Source: Arenibacter palladensis | GTDB lineage: Bacteria; Bacteroidota; Bacteroidia; Flavobacteriales; Flavobacteriaceae | Direction of reading: 5' to 3' | Length of the DNA stretch: 64,000 nucleotides | NCBI RefSeq assembly: GCF_900129275.1 | Contig: NZ_FQUX01000001.1 | Span: 744,001-808,000 of the forward strand | Shown here: positions 54,127-63,224 of the stretch, piece by piece | How the letters are laid out: the number at the start of each line of letters is the position of its first letter | How positions within the stretch are numbered: the stretch's first letter is position 1 | Translations under genes and position numbers: made by a program | The notes under the pieces: model-generated | What the model saw: only the letters and a program-made list of their open reading frames with translations | The model's database searches: none | What the model was told of the DNA's origin: nothing

Positions 54127-55938
54127 ATGGAATTAAGTACCCTCGATTACAGTTTTATTGTCGTTTTTTTCTCAATTGTTTTATTTATCGGAATTTATGT
54201 ATCCAAGAAATCCGGGGCCAGTTCTTCGGAATATTTTCTTTCGGGTAGAACCATGCCTTGGTGGCTGTTGGGCCTCTCTATGGTGGCCACGACCTTTTCT
54301 ACGGATACGCCCAATTTGGTGACGGATATTGTTCGTACCAACGGAGTTTCCGGAAACTGGGTTTGGTGGGCTTTTCTATTGACAGGTTTACTTACCGTCT
54401 TTGTATATGCCAAACTTTGGAGGAAATCCAATGTAAATACGGATTTGGAATTTTATGAACTGCGCTATGGTGGTAAACCGGCAAGCTTTTTAAGAAAATT
54501 TAGAGCCGTTTATTTAGGAGTGATATTTAATGTGATTACCATGTCTGCCGTTACTTTGGCAGCAATTAAGATAGGTGGTATTATGTTGGGCTTGGAACCA
54601 TGGGTAACCGTGGTAAGTGCTGGGTTGATTACCGTGACCTTTAGCGCCTTGGGCGGATTTAAAGGAGTGGTTTATACAGATTTTCTACTGTTCTTTGTAG
54701 CTATGGGCGGTGCTATTGGAGCGGCCTACTATTTGGTAAATATTCCAGAAGTAGGCGGTATAACGGCATTGATGGCCAATGAACATGTTGTGGATAAACT
54801 TGCTATTGTGCCAGACTTTAGCAATACCAATGCTTTGATCACACTATTTATAATCCCTTTGGCAGTTCAATGGTGGAGTTCTTGGTATCCCGGTGCGGAA
54901 CCAGGTGGAGGGGGCTACATTGCCCAGCGTATGTTGGCGGCTAAAAATGAAAATCATGCCATAGGTGCTACTTTCTTTTTTAACATTATGCACTATGCCT
55001 TGCGTCCATGGCCATGGATTTTGGTAGCCTTGGCATCCTTGGTAGTATACCCTGACATTGCCAGTATACATGAGGCCTTCCCAAATGTTGCGGTAGATAA
55101 ATTAGGTCATGATTTGGCATATTCGGCTATGTTGACCAAATTACCCAGTGGATTATTGGGATTGGTATTGGCTTCCCTTATTGCGGCTTATATGAGTACC
55201 ATTTCTACCCAATTAAATTGGGGATCTTCCTATATAGTTTATGACTTTTACAAACAACAGATAAACCCCAATGCCTCCGAGAAAAGGTTGGTGGCCGTTG
55301 GTAGATTGTCCACGGTGGTGTTAATGGTATTCAGTGCAGCCTTGGCTCTGCTTTTGCAAAATGCCTTGCAGTTGTTTGAAGTGCTGTTGGTATTTGGTGC
55401 GGGAACTGGACTGATCTTTATTTTGAGATGGTTCTGGTGGCGCATTAACGCATGGAGTGAGATTACAGCCATGTTTGCTTCGGGAATTGTCTCTATTATC
55501 TTAAAATTAACAGCTGTGGGACCTTTCTTATTTGCTGCTGAAACTGGTGTATTCCCAGATTGGGCGGAATATCCCTTTGTGGTCGTGGTTACTACGGTTA
55601 TTTGGTTGACGGCAACATATATGACCCAGCCAGAATCGAAACAGGTATTGCAGGATTTTTACAAAAAAATTCAGCCGGGTGGGCCAGGTTGGTCCAAAGT
55701 GATCAAGGAGGCGAAAGATGAAAACGTAGAGATTGTGAATACCAAAGAAAAATGGAGTGTTCCTGCCGGTATCACCGCCATGTTGCTAGGTTGTGTGCTG
55801 ATCTACTCATGTATGTTTGCCACTGGGTATTGGATTTATGGAAAAACCACCAGTGCACTAATTCTAACAGCTGTCGCCACAGTGTCCGGATTTTTGTTGG
55901 CCCGGGCTTGGAATAAGATGAAGGATCATATTCTGTAG
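54127..55938 (+). CDS. Sodium:solute symporter (SSS family)
   Basis: A 603-residue inner-membrane carrier with about 14 to 15 hydrophobic segments. SSSEYFLSGRTMPWWLLG, FSALGGFKGVVYTDF and ASLIAAYMSTISTQLNWGSSYIV are SSS hallmarks. It is about 100 residues longer than the carrier at 15.7 kb because of extra C-terminal helices. An HGSNAT-like acyltransferase gene begins 39 bp later, which hints at import of an amino sugar or other glycoside, but the substrate is not fixed by sequence. Confidence 0.9.
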   Translation: MELSTLDYSFIVVFFSIVLFIGIYVSKKSGASSSEYFLSGRTMPWWLLGLSMVATTFSTDTPNLVTDIVRTNGVSGNWVWWAFLLTGLLTVFVYAKLWRKSNVNTDLEFYELRYGGKPASFLRKFRAVYLGVIFNVITMSAVTLAAIKIGGIMLGLEPWVTVVSAGLITVTFSALGGFKGVVYTDFLLFFVAMGGAIGAAYYLVNIPEVGGITALMANEHVVDKLAIVPDFSNTNALITLFIIPLAVQWWSSWYPGAEPGGGGYIAQRMLAAKNENHAIGATFFFNIMHYALRPWPWILVALASLVVYPDIASIHEAFPNVAVDKLGHDLAYSAMLTKLPSGLLGLVLASLIAAYMSTISTQLNWGSSYIVYDFYKQQINPNASEKRLVAVGRLSTVVLMVFSAALALLLQNALQLFEVLLVFGAGTGLIFILRWFWWRINAWSEITAMFASGIVSIILKLTAVGPFLFAAETGVFPDWAEYPFVVVVTTVIWLTATYMTQPESKQVLQDFYKKIQPGGPGWSKVIKEAKDENVEIVNTKEKWSVPAGITAMLLGCVLIYSCMFATGYWIYGKTTSALILTAVATVSGFLLARAWNKMKDHIL

Positions 55939-55977
55939 GTGAAGGTCTTATAAAAGTAACTAGGCGCAAAACTAGGA

Positions 55978-57072
55978 ATGAATATACAGAACAGAATAGT
56001 TTCCGTGGATATCTTTAGGGGACTTACCATTGTCCTTATGATTTTGGTAAATAATCCCGGTACCTGGTCTCATGTATACGCTCCTTTTTTACATGCTCCC
56101 TGGCACGGATATACCCCAACAGATCTTGTGTTTCCCTTTTTCTTGTTCATCGTGGGCTGTTCCATTGTTTTTGCGTATCAGCACAAACCAGTAGATGCCA
56201 GTACCTATAAAAAAATCGCCATAAGGGCCTTGAAATTAATAGGCCTGGGTCTTTTCTTGGGGGCTTTTACCATTCACTTTCCGTTCTTTAAGGATTTCGA
56301 AAACATTCGATTTCCAGGGGTGCTACAGCGTATTGGTGTAGTGTTTTTCTTTGCCTCAATTTTATTTATCAATTTCAATTGGAAAACACTGGTTGGTATT
56401 TGTGCTTTTCTTTTGATTGGGTATTGGTTGTTAATGGGCTTTGTGCCGGTCAACGGTATGGCACCTACCTTTGAGCGTGCACCCAACAATATGGCCAATT
56501 ATTTGGATGTCCTTGTATTTGGGAGCCACAGCTATAAAGCAGATTATGATCCAGAAGGCTTGTTAAGTACCTTGCCTTCGATAGCCACAGCATTGCTAGG
56601 GATTTTTACAGGTCTTATCTTACGCTCCAAAAGAGCTAAAAAGGAAATGCTGCTTATTGGGATGGGATTTTCAATGTTGGTCGTAGGTTATGTTTGGGAT
56701 CTGTTTTTCCCCATAAACAAGGCGTTATGGAGTAGTAGTTTTGTAATGGTAACAGCTGGTTGGGCCAATATTATTTTGGGCCTAATATATTATTTTTCAG
56801 ATGTAAAGGGAATTAAGTTTGGCAGTATATTTAAATATGCAGGGGCAAATGCCATTGTCCTATATTTTCTTTCCAGTTTTATCAGTAAGATCATGGGTTT
56901 GGTAAAGGTAGATGGGGATACTTCCCTAAAAGCCTGGCTTTTTAATACTGTTTATGTACAGGATTTTTTGGCAATGGAAACCTCTTCATTGTTGTATGGG
57001 CTCTCATTGGTTTCTTTTTATGTGTTACTGGGGTATATTCTTTACAGAAAAAAGATATTTATAAAGGTCTAA
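55978..57072 (+). CDS. HGSNAT/NagX-like multi-pass acyltransferase (DUF5009-type)
   Basis: A 364-residue membrane protein with about ten helices. RIVSVDIFRGLTIVLMILVNNPG and GYTPTDLVFPFFLFIVGCS match the heparan-alpha-glucosaminide N-acetyltransferase-like family (NagX in bacteria). The human relative moves acetyl from cytosolic acetyl-CoA to glucosamine across the membrane; bacterial members lie in amino-sugar loci, but activity is largely unproven. It follows a sodium:solute symporter and converges with an esterase gene, stops being 1 bp apart. Confidence 0.88.
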   Translation: MNIQNRIVSVDIFRGLTIVLMILVNNPGTWSHVYAPFLHAPWHGYTPTDLVFPFFLFIVGCSIVFAYQHKPVDASTYKKIAIRALKLIGLGLFLGAFTIHFPFFKDFENIRFPGVLQRIGVVFFFASILFINFNWKTLVGICAFLLIGYWLLMGFVPVNGMAPTFERAPNNMANYLDVLVFGSHSYKADYDPEGLLSTLPSIATALLGIFTGLILRSKRAKKEMLLIGMGFSMLVVGYVWDLFFPINKALWSSSFVMVTAGWANIILGLIYYFSDVKGIKFGSIFKYAGANAIVLYFLSSFISKIMGLVKVDGDTSLKAWLFNTVYVQDFLAMETSSLLYGLSLVSFYVLLGYILYRKKIFIKV

Positions 57073-57073
57073 T

Positions 57074-57886
57074 TCAGTCCTTTTGGAATGCCCATTTAAT
57101 AAATTGTGGCAGCGCCGAGCCCCAAGTGGATAAATCATGCTTTCCTCCTTCAATTTCTTTATAGCAAATGTCCCCGGGATAGGAATACCCTTTTAACTGT
57201 AATTCGTTTATTACATCCAAGGTGTCATCTATTACATCTATAACACCATTGTTGTTTCGGTCATCGGTTTCTTCCTCTGTACCGCATTGAAAAAAGTATT
57301 GCAGGGGTGCACGGTGCTTTGAATTCTTGATCATGTCCAAAGTAATCCTGCTCCTATCCTCCATATCGTGTTTTTGGTATGCTTTTCTGCGCCACCAAAA
57401 GGAACCGCTAAATACCCCCACTTTACCGAAAAACTTGGAATTGTTGAATGCAATGTCAAAGGCGGAAAGGCCTCCTAAGGAAAAGCCACAATAGACCCAG
57501 TTTTGTACGGGAGGGGAAACCTTAAATTCCTTGCCTAAGAAGGGAATCAATTCCTCTATGATAAATTTGGAATATTGCAGGGCCCTATTGCCCCTACCTT
57601 TAAAATCAGGAGAAATAGAAGTGCCATACTCATAAAGTCTATTGTGATCGGCTTCTATACCTACAAAAATAAACGGATTGGTTTCCTTGTCCTTATAGGC
57701 ATCGGACAATGTTTTTTCTAAATTTAATCCCACATAATCCTGGCCATCATTCATTAACAGTACAGAAAATGGCGTTTGGGACTCCCTGTAGTTTGGAGGT
57801 GCAACCAGTCTAAAGGCCACGCTTCTCTCTAAATTGAAGGAAAAAACACTGCCTTTTAAACTAATATAATCGCTCGTAAACTGCAT
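57074..57886 (-). CDS. Alpha/beta-hydrolase esterase (esterase D/enterochelin esterase-like)
   Basis: A 270-residue protein of the putative esterase family. The nucleophile elbow GFSLGG (Ser near residue 137), an oxyanion region around LLMNDGQDY, and a late His in EGGKHDLSTWG form the expected triad. No signal peptide is seen, so it is probably cytoplasmic. Relatives cleave acyl, feruloyl or siderophore esters. It shares no clear operon; the next minus-strand gene lies about 115 bp upstream. Confidence 0.85.
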   Translation of the reverse strand: MQFTSDYISLKGSVFSFNLERSVAFRLVAPPNYRESQTPFSVLLMNDGQDYVGLNLEKTLSDAYKDKETNPFIFVGIEADHNRLYEYGTSISPDFKGRGNRALQYSKFIIEELIPFLGKEFKVSPPVQNWVYCGFSLGGLSAFDIAFNNSKFFGKVGVFSGSFWWRRKAYQKHDMEDRSRITLDMIKNSKHRAPLQYFFQCGTEEETDDRNNNGVIDVIDDTLDVINELQLKGYSYPGDICYKEIEGGKHDLSTWGSALPQFIKWAFQKD

Positions 57887-58002
57887 ATATAAAACTTCAA
57901 ATCTTGCAAGTATAACGATTCTTGAAAATAATATTGTGCTGTAAATAGGGATTTAATCACGCTGGCAATGTTTATACAGGAACCACTGATGGGATACTTC
58001 TA

Positions 58003-58731
58003 CTATTCAGGTCCTTTTGGGTGGACATTTTTAATCTCATTATAGAGGTCAATACTAGGTTTTTCCTTGGCCGAGAAGTAAATTTTTTCTCCATTCGTTT
58101 TTGTAAAAAGGAGGTATGCTTTACTTTCCGAGTTCAATATCAATTTCACTTTCTCCCCTTCCTTGGTTTTAAAATATCCCTTCTTGACACTTCCAAGGGC
58201 AAATCCATTGGTTTTTGATGTTATTTTAGGTAAATGGTCCACTAGGGCTACCGTTTGTATTTCCGATGCATTTAGGATTTCCCCATAACTGCCCTGAAAT
58301 TGGACAGAATCCGGTGCAATGACTATTTGATTTTCCTTAAAACCCATGGCTAGGAGCCCAAATACAAGAATTAAGGTCGCCACTAGAACATAAAGACCAA
58401 TTTTATTCCATTTGCTACTGGATCCTTTCCAGTATTTATTGCTTTCCCTCATGAAATAAATGTAGGCTAGAATGGGATAAACACCTATGAAAATTCCGCT
58501 TGCGCTTTCCCCAATGGCAAAGTGCAATAAGAGGCCTATGGCAATAAAGCTAACTCCCAAAAACAGGTGGAACTTTTTAAAATAGGGGATGTAAGATTTT
58601 ATATCCACCTTTGTTCTTTCGGCTTCACTCATGGTGTTGTAGCCAGAAAGAAGATATTTCGAATTGTTTTCCGTTACGAGGAATGCCATGGCTATAAATA
58701 GCAGGCCAGTTCCAATGATTATATAAAGCAT
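58003..58731 (-). CDS. Membrane protein with DUF3784-like N-terminus and PH-like C-terminal domain
   Basis: A 242-residue protein. The N-terminal half has about four hydrophobic helices with SGYNTMSEAERTKVD, the segment that marks DUF3784-like proteins; from about residue 135 a soluble beta-rich part (QIVIAPDSVQFQGSYGE and on) looks like a bacterial PH domain facing the cytoplasm. Function is not known. It lies just downstream of riboflavin synthase on the same strand, 100 bp apart. Confidence 0.7.
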   Translation of the reverse strand: MLYIIIGTGLLFIAMAFLVTENNSKYLLSGYNTMSEAERTKVDIKSYIPYFKKFHLFLGVSFIAIGLLLHFAIGESASGIFIGVYPILAYIYFMRESNKYWKGSSSKWNKIGLYVLVATLILVFGLLAMGFKENQIVIAPDSVQFQGSYGEILNASEIQTVALVDHLPKITSKTNGFALGSVKKGYFKTKEGEKVKLILNSESKAYLLFTKTNGEKIYFSAKEKPSIDLYNEIKNVHPKGPE

Positions 58732-58831
58732 AAGTTTTAAACCCTATAGTGTTCTAGTTGATTAAATTAGCACAATTTTTATAATAATAGGTCTTGGTAA
58801 ACGGGAAATTCTAAAAATAATAACAGCATTA

Positions 58832-59422
58832 TTAACGTCTGATTTCCAACAATCTGGAAACGTACTTGCCAATTACATCAAACTCTAGATTAACCCTTGT
58901 CCCTATAGTGTAACTTCCAAATCGGGTATGTTCATAAGTGTAGGGGATTATGGCTACACTAAAACTGTTTTTTTGGGAATCCACGACCGTTAAACTGGTT
59001 CCGTCTATGGTTATGGATCCTTTTTCTATGGTAACGTTGTTTTGTTTCGGATCATAGCTAAAAGTAAAAACCCAACTACCATCCTTTTCTTTAATATCGA
59101 TACATTCCCCTGTTTGGTCCACATGGCCCTGTACAATATGCCCGTCCAACCTGGCTCCAAGCACCATGGCACGTTCCAAGTTTACAAGATCTCCTTCATT
59201 AAGATCGTTTAAATTGGTTTTTTCCAAGGTTTCCTCTATGGCGGTTACGGTATACTGATCATCGGCAATTTTTACGACTGTAAGACATACGCCATTATGT
59301 GCAACACTTTGGTCTATTTTTAGTTCTTGGGTAATCTTAGATCTTAAGGTAATATGAAGATTGCCTCCCTCTTTTTCCAATTTTTTTACTTCTCCCAAAG
59401 TTTCAATAATCCCAGTAAACAT
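58832..59422 (-). CDS. ribE: Riboflavin synthase alpha subunit
   Basis: A 196-residue enzyme that dismutates two 6,7-dimethyl-8-ribityllumazine molecules to riboflavin. It shows both lumazine-binding barrels: MFTGIIETLGEV and HNGVCLTVV in the first, ARLDGHIVQGHVDQTG and IDGTSLTVV in the second. Length is as usual for the family. It is divergent from pdxA with a 70-bp shared promoter region. Confidence 0.95.
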   Translation of the reverse strand: MFTGIIETLGEVKKLEKEGGNLHITLRSKITQELKIDQSVAHNGVCLTVVKIADDQYTVTAIEETLEKTNLNDLNEGDLVNLERAMVLGARLDGHIVQGHVDQTGECIDIKEKDGSWVFTFSYDPKQNNVTIEKGSITIDGTSLTVVDSQKNSFSVAIIPYTYEHTRFGSYTIGTRVNLEFDVIGKYVSRLLEIRR

Positions 59423-59439
59423 GTCTCGTTTTAATTAAG

Positions 59440-59447
59440 TAGTTTTG
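59440..59447 (+). promoter_or_regulatory. Candidate -7 box for pdxA
   Basis: TAGTTTTG matches TAnnTTTG, 45 bp before the chosen pdxA ATG, in the divergent gap with riboflavin synthase. No clear -33 TTG at normal spacing. Confidence 0.4.
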
Positions 59448-59492
59448 TGTTGTAAATTTAGGGGTTTATTTCATATTAAACGAAAAGACAAA

Positions 59493-60545
59493 ATGCAGGA
59501 AACTGGAAATATAAAATTGGGGATATCCATTGGGGATTTAAATGGGATTGGGTGCGAAGTGGTGCTTAAGACATTTGAAGATTCCCGAATGTTGGATTTC
59601 TGCACACCAGTTATTTTTGCATCCAACAAAACCATCTCCCACCAAAAATCGGAGTTGGGATTGGATATAAATTATAATGGTATCCAAGATGCCTCCAAGG
59701 CCATAGATGGCAAGATAAACGTGGTAAACGTTTGGAGGGAAACCCCCAATGTTAATTTTGGGGAGCCAACTCCAGAGAGTGGAAAATACGCCATACAGTC
59801 CTTAAGGGCTGCGGTCTCGGCACTTAAGAATAACGAGATAGACGTTTTGGTTACGGCACCGATTAATAAGAACAACATACAGGCGGAGGATTTTAAATTT
59901 CCGGGACATACAGATTATCTGGCCCAGGAATTGGAAGGGGAAAGCCTAATGTTTATGGTGACAGATGGTTTAAGGGTGGGCTTGCTTACCGATCATGTAG
60001 CGGTAAAGGATGTTGCAGCCCATATTACACCTCAATTGATACGCTCTAAGATTACCACTATTTCCAACTCCTTAAAGATGGATTTTGGTATTAGGAAACC
60101 AAAAATTGCACTTTTGGGAATTAATCCGCACAGCGGTGATAATGGCGTAATTGGGAAAGAAGATGACGAGATTTTAAAGCCGGTAATCAAGGAAATGTCC
60201 GAAAAGGGACATTTGGTTTTTGGGCCTTATTCTGCGGATAGTTTTTTTGGGTCTGACAATTACAAGAATTTCGATGCTATTTTGGCGGCCTATCATGACC
60301 AGGGACTTATACCTTTTAAAACTTTGTCCTTTGGGAAAGGGGTAAACTTTACCGCAGGCCTTAGTAAGGTGCGCACTTCGCCAGACCATGGTACGGCCTA
60401 TGAAATTGCAGGTAAGGGGGTTGCGGACAATAGTTCCTTTAAAGAGGCCGTATTTACCGCCCTACATATATTTAAAAATAGAAAGGAATATAAGGAATTA
60501 ACAGGGAATCCTTTAAAAAAACATAAGCTAAAAAGACAGGGATAG
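59493..60545 (+). CDS. pdxA: 4-hydroxythreonine-4-phosphate dehydrogenase
   Basis: A 350-residue enzyme of the DXP-dependent pyridoxal phosphate pathway; it oxidises 4-phosphohydroxy-L-threonine, and the product decarboxylates. GISIGDLNGIGCEV opens the domain; metal-binding His residues lie in PGHTDYLAQE, DHVAVKDV and YHDQGLIPFK. Start chosen at ATG 59493, because the reading from 59445 adds an unconserved Cys/Lys-rich 16-residue lead and would cover the promoter. PLP supply links it loosely to the several PLP enzymes in this window. Confidence 0.94.
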   Translation: MQETGNIKLGISIGDLNGIGCEVVLKTFEDSRMLDFCTPVIFASNKTISHQKSELGLDINYNGIQDASKAIDGKINVVNVWRETPNVNFGEPTPESGKYAIQSLRAAVSALKNNEIDVLVTAPINKNNIQAEDFKFPGHTDYLAQELEGESLMFMVTDGLRVGLLTDHVAVKDVAAHITPQLIRSKITTISNSLKMDFGIRKPKIALLGINPHSGDNGVIGKEDDEILKPVIKEMSEKGHLVFGPYSADSFFGSDNYKNFDAILAAYHDQGLIPFKTLSFGKGVNFTAGLSKVRTSPDHGTAYEIAGKGVADNSSFKEAVFTALHIFKNRKEYKELTGNPLKKHKLKRQG

Positions 60546-60631
60546 CGTTTCCATAATATTAGGTAGCTACTCGGCTTTGGATCATTGAATTAAGTGAATT
60601 TTACCGGAATATATTTATTTCGTTCTATTTG

Positions 60632-60661
60632 TTGGCTTTTTACAAAATAATAGTATCTTTG
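60632..60661 (+). promoter_or_regulatory. Promoter of the DUF177-rpmF-fabH-acc cluster
   Basis: TTG (60632-60634), a 19-base spacer and TATCTTTG (60654-60661): a textbook Bacteroidota housekeeping promoter. A 7-bp hairpin (ACCCGCC with GGCGGGT, 60663-60684) lies at the expected 5' end of the message and may stabilise it. Confidence 0.75.
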
Positions 60662-60705
60662 CACCCGCCTTTATTGCGGCGGGTACGTTAAAACCAGTGT
60701 GGATC

Positions 60706-61239
60706 ATGATGCAGCATAAGGAGTTTATTATTCCTTTTTCGGGACTGAAACAGGGAAAACACGAGTTTGAGTATACCATAGAGAATAAGTTCTTTGAATC
60801 TTTTGAGTATGATGAGTTCAGCGGTGCGAATATTAAATTGGACGTTACCTTGAATAAAATGAGTACCATGATGGAGTTGGAAATGAAGGCACGGGGAACA
60901 GTAAATGTTAATTGTGACCTCACCAGCGAACCTTATGACCAAAAAATAAAGGCCGATTTGGAATTGGTGGTTAAGTTTGGTGATGAGTACAACAACGACA
61001 ATGATGAGATATTGATTATTCCACACAGTGAATACCAAATCAATATTGCCCAATATGTCTATGAGATGTTGGTGTTGGCCGTACCTCTTAAAAAGGTTCA
61101 CCCTGGGGTATTGGACGGCAGTTTAAAATCAGAGGTGTTGGACAAGCTGGAAGAACTCCAACCAAAAGATACAAAGGAAAACAAAGAAGATATTGATCCC
61201 AGATGGGACGCTTTAAAAAAATTATTAACGGATAAATAA
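60706..61239 (+). CDS. DUF177 (YceD-like) protein
   Basis: A 177-residue soluble protein. Position directly before rpmF, and the central Cys-containing segment [18 protein letters not shown], fit the DUF177/YceD family, linked to 23S rRNA accumulation in other organisms. Start set at one of the tandem ATGs at 60706/60709 rather than the in-frame GTG at 60697. The C-terminus carries [10 protein letters not shown], common in the family. The rpmF gene begins 8 bp later. Confidence 0.88.
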   Translation: MMQHKEFIIPFSGLKQGKHEFEYTIENKFFESFEYDEFSGANIKLDVTLNKMSTMMELEMKARGTVNVNCDLTSEPYDQKIKADLELVVKFGDEYNNDNDEILIIPHSEYQINIAQYVYEMLVLAVPLKKVHPGVLDGSLKSEVLDKLEELQPKDTKENKEDIDPRWDALKKLLTDK

Positions 61240-61247
61240 GTTTCATA

Positions 61248-61445
61248 ATGGCACATCCTAAAAGAAAAATTTCCAAAACCAGAAGAGACAAGAGAAGAAC
61301 GCATTATAAGGCGGTAGCTCCTACTGTAGCACAAGATCCAACTACTGGAGAAATGCATTTGTTTCACAGAGCTCATTGGCATGAAGGTAAATTATACTAC
61401 CGTGGAGAGGTTTTGATTGACAAAACTGAAGAAGCAGTAGCATAA
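61248..61445 (+). CDS. rpmF: 50S ribosomal protein L32
   Basis: A 65-residue basic protein beginning [19 protein letters not shown], the classic L32 N-terminus. It lacks the zinc-binding Cys quartet of some L32 forms, as usual in this phylum. It sits 8 bp after DUF177, and a terminator follows within 30 bp, so part of the transcription stops here before fabH. Confidence 0.96.
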   Translation: MAHPKRKISKTRRDKRRTHYKAVAPTVAQDPTTGEMHLFHRAHWHEGKLYYRGEVLIDKTEEAVA

Positions 61446-61470
61446 TTTAGGCTAGAACAATATAATTTGG

Positions 61471-61501
61471 ACTCCCACTTCTTAAGAGTGGGAGTTTTTT
61501 T
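61471..61501 (+). terminator. Intrinsic terminator after rpmF
   Basis: A perfect 9-bp stem (ACTCCCACT, 61471-61479, with AGTGGGAGT, 61487-61495), 7-base loop and six further T residues. It may attenuate read-through from rpmF to fabH. Confidence 0.88.
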
Positions 61502-61619
61502 ATGAAGGCGATGTAAATTTCAAAAACAAGGTATTTTTGGACTTAAAGTCATATAAAATCACTAATTTTCACAAATTTTCAATTGTTTTTGGAGGTTTAT
61601 TGATAAAAATCAAATTTAG

Positions 61620-62615
61620 ATGAGCAAAACAACGGCTGCAATTACCGCTGTAGGGTCTTATGTACCAGACTTTGTAATGACGAATAAGATTTTGGAGACT
61701 TTGGTAGATACCAATGATGAGTGGATTACGACAAGGACGGGTATCAAGGAAAGGAGAATCCTAAAGGGTGAGGGCCTGGGAACATCATATCTTGCCATAA
61801 AAGCTGCGGAGCAACTTCTGGAAAAACGGAAATTGGATCCCAAGGAGATCGAATTGATTATTGTTGCAACTGCAACTCCAGATATGATGGTTGCCGCAAC
61901 AGCTGCCTATGTGGCTTCGGAAATTGGGGCAACTAATGCTTTCGCCTATGATTTGCAAGCGGCATGTTCCAGTTTTTTGTATGGAATGTCCACTGCGGCC
62001 AGTTATATAGAATCCGGGAGATATAAAAAGGTATTGCTTATCGGGGCCGATAAAATGTCCTCTATTATAGACTATACCGATAGAACCACCTGTATAATTT
62101 TTGGGGATGGTGCCGGCGCGGCGCTTTTTGAGCCAAATAACGAAGGTCTAGGTCTACAGGACGAATATTTAAGATCGGATGGTGTAGGAAGAAATTTCCT
62201 TAAAATGGATGCCGGAGGCTCCTTGCTTCCCGCCTCCGAGGAAACCGTTAAGAATAGACAACATTTTATTTATCAGGATGGGAAGTCGGTCTTTAAATTT
62301 GCGGTTACCAATATGGCCGATTCTGCCGCCAAGATAATGGAGCGAAATAATTTGTCTCATAATGATGTAAGTTGGTTAGTACCCCATCAAGCCAACAAAA
62401 GAATTATCGATGCCACTTCCAATAGAATGGGACTGGACGATTCCAAGGTAATGATGAATATACAGAGGTACGGAAACACTACTTCCGCGACCCTCCCACT
62501 TTTGCTGAGCGACTATGAAAGCCAGCTTAAAAAAGGTGATAATTTGGTTTTTGCAGCCTTTGGTGGTGGTTTCACCTGGGGCTCCATATATTTAAAATGG
62601 GCATACAATTCATAA
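61620..62615 (+). CDS. fabH: Beta-ketoacyl-ACP synthase III
   Basis: A 331-residue thiolase-fold enzyme that starts fatty acid synthesis by condensing an acyl-CoA with malonyl-ACP. The catalytic triad is visible: Cys in DLQAACSSF, His in VPHQANKRI and Asn in RYGNTTSAT. DEWITTRTGIKERR is the standard N-terminal motif. It lies between rpmF and accB, an order shared by many Bacteroidota. A 174-bp gap upstream includes the rpmF terminator. Confidence 0.96.
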   Translation: MSKTTAAITAVGSYVPDFVMTNKILETLVDTNDEWITTRTGIKERRILKGEGLGTSYLAIKAAEQLLEKRKLDPKEIELIIVATATPDMMVAATAAYVASEIGATNAFAYDLQAACSSFLYGMSTAASYIESGRYKKVLLIGADKMSSIIDYTDRTTCIIFGDGAGAALFEPNNEGLGLQDEYLRSDGVGRNFLKMDAGGSLLPASEETVKNRQHFIYQDGKSVFKFAVTNMADSAAKIMERNNLSHNDVSWLVPHQANKRIIDATSNRMGLDDSKVMMNIQRYGNTTSATLPLLLSDYESQLKKGDNLVFAAFGGGFTWGSIYLKWAYNS

Positions 62616-62648
62616 ATTTGAAGCAACCTATAAACTAATACGAACTCT

Positions 62649-63134
62649 ATGGATATTAAAGAAATTCAAAGCTTAATTAAATTTGTAGCCAAATCTGGGG
62701 CTAGTGAAGTAAAATTGGAGATGGAAGATATAAAGATCACCATCCGAACCGGTGCAGCTGGTCATACTGCAGAACCAACTTATGTACAACAAATTCCTAT
62801 GGGAGGCCATATGCCACAACAGATGGCTGCTGCTCCTGCTAGTTCTCCTTCTGTTGAAGTGGAGGTAAAAAAGGAAGCTGATGAAAATTCAAAATATATT
62901 ACCATAAAATCACCAATAATTGGAACTTTTTATAGAAAACCCTCTCCTGATAAACCATCATTCGTTGAGGTAGGGGATACTATAGCAAAAGGAGATGTGC
63001 TTTGCGTCATAGAGGCAATGAAACTATTTAATGATATTGAATCCGAAGTTTCCGGTACCATTGTGAAAGTTCTTGTAGATGATAGTTCACCCGTAGAATT
63101 CGATCAGCCATTATTTTTGGTAGATCCATCATAA
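62649..63134 (+). CDS. accB: Biotin carboxyl carrier protein of acetyl-CoA carboxylase
   Basis: A 161-residue protein: N-terminal segment [20 protein letters not shown], a Pro/Ala/Met-rich linker (about 40-85), and a biotinyl domain with the lysine in [12 protein letters not shown]. Biotin on that Lys carries CO2 between AccC and the carboxyltransferase. The gene is 33 bp after fabH and about 90 bp before accC. Confidence 0.96.
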   Translation: MDIKEIQSLIKFVAKSGASEVKLEMEDIKITIRTGAAGHTAEPTYVQQIPMGGHMPQQMAAAPASSPSVEVEVKKEADENSKYITIKSPIIGTFYRKPSPDKPSFVEVGDTIAKGDVLCVIEAMKLFNDIESEVSGTIVKVLVDDSSPVEFDQPLFLVDPS

Positions 63135-63224
63135 GAAGTTTTAAATGCTAAATGTCGGATGACGATTTAATATGGTCATTTCGAATCATTTAAAATTTAG
63201 AATACAAATTTAAAATTTCAAAAG

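Noticed and set aside
58832-60545. Riboflavin riboswitch (FMN element) near riboflavin synthase
   Set aside because: The divergent gap to pdxA is only 70 bp and contains no RFN-type conserved blocks.
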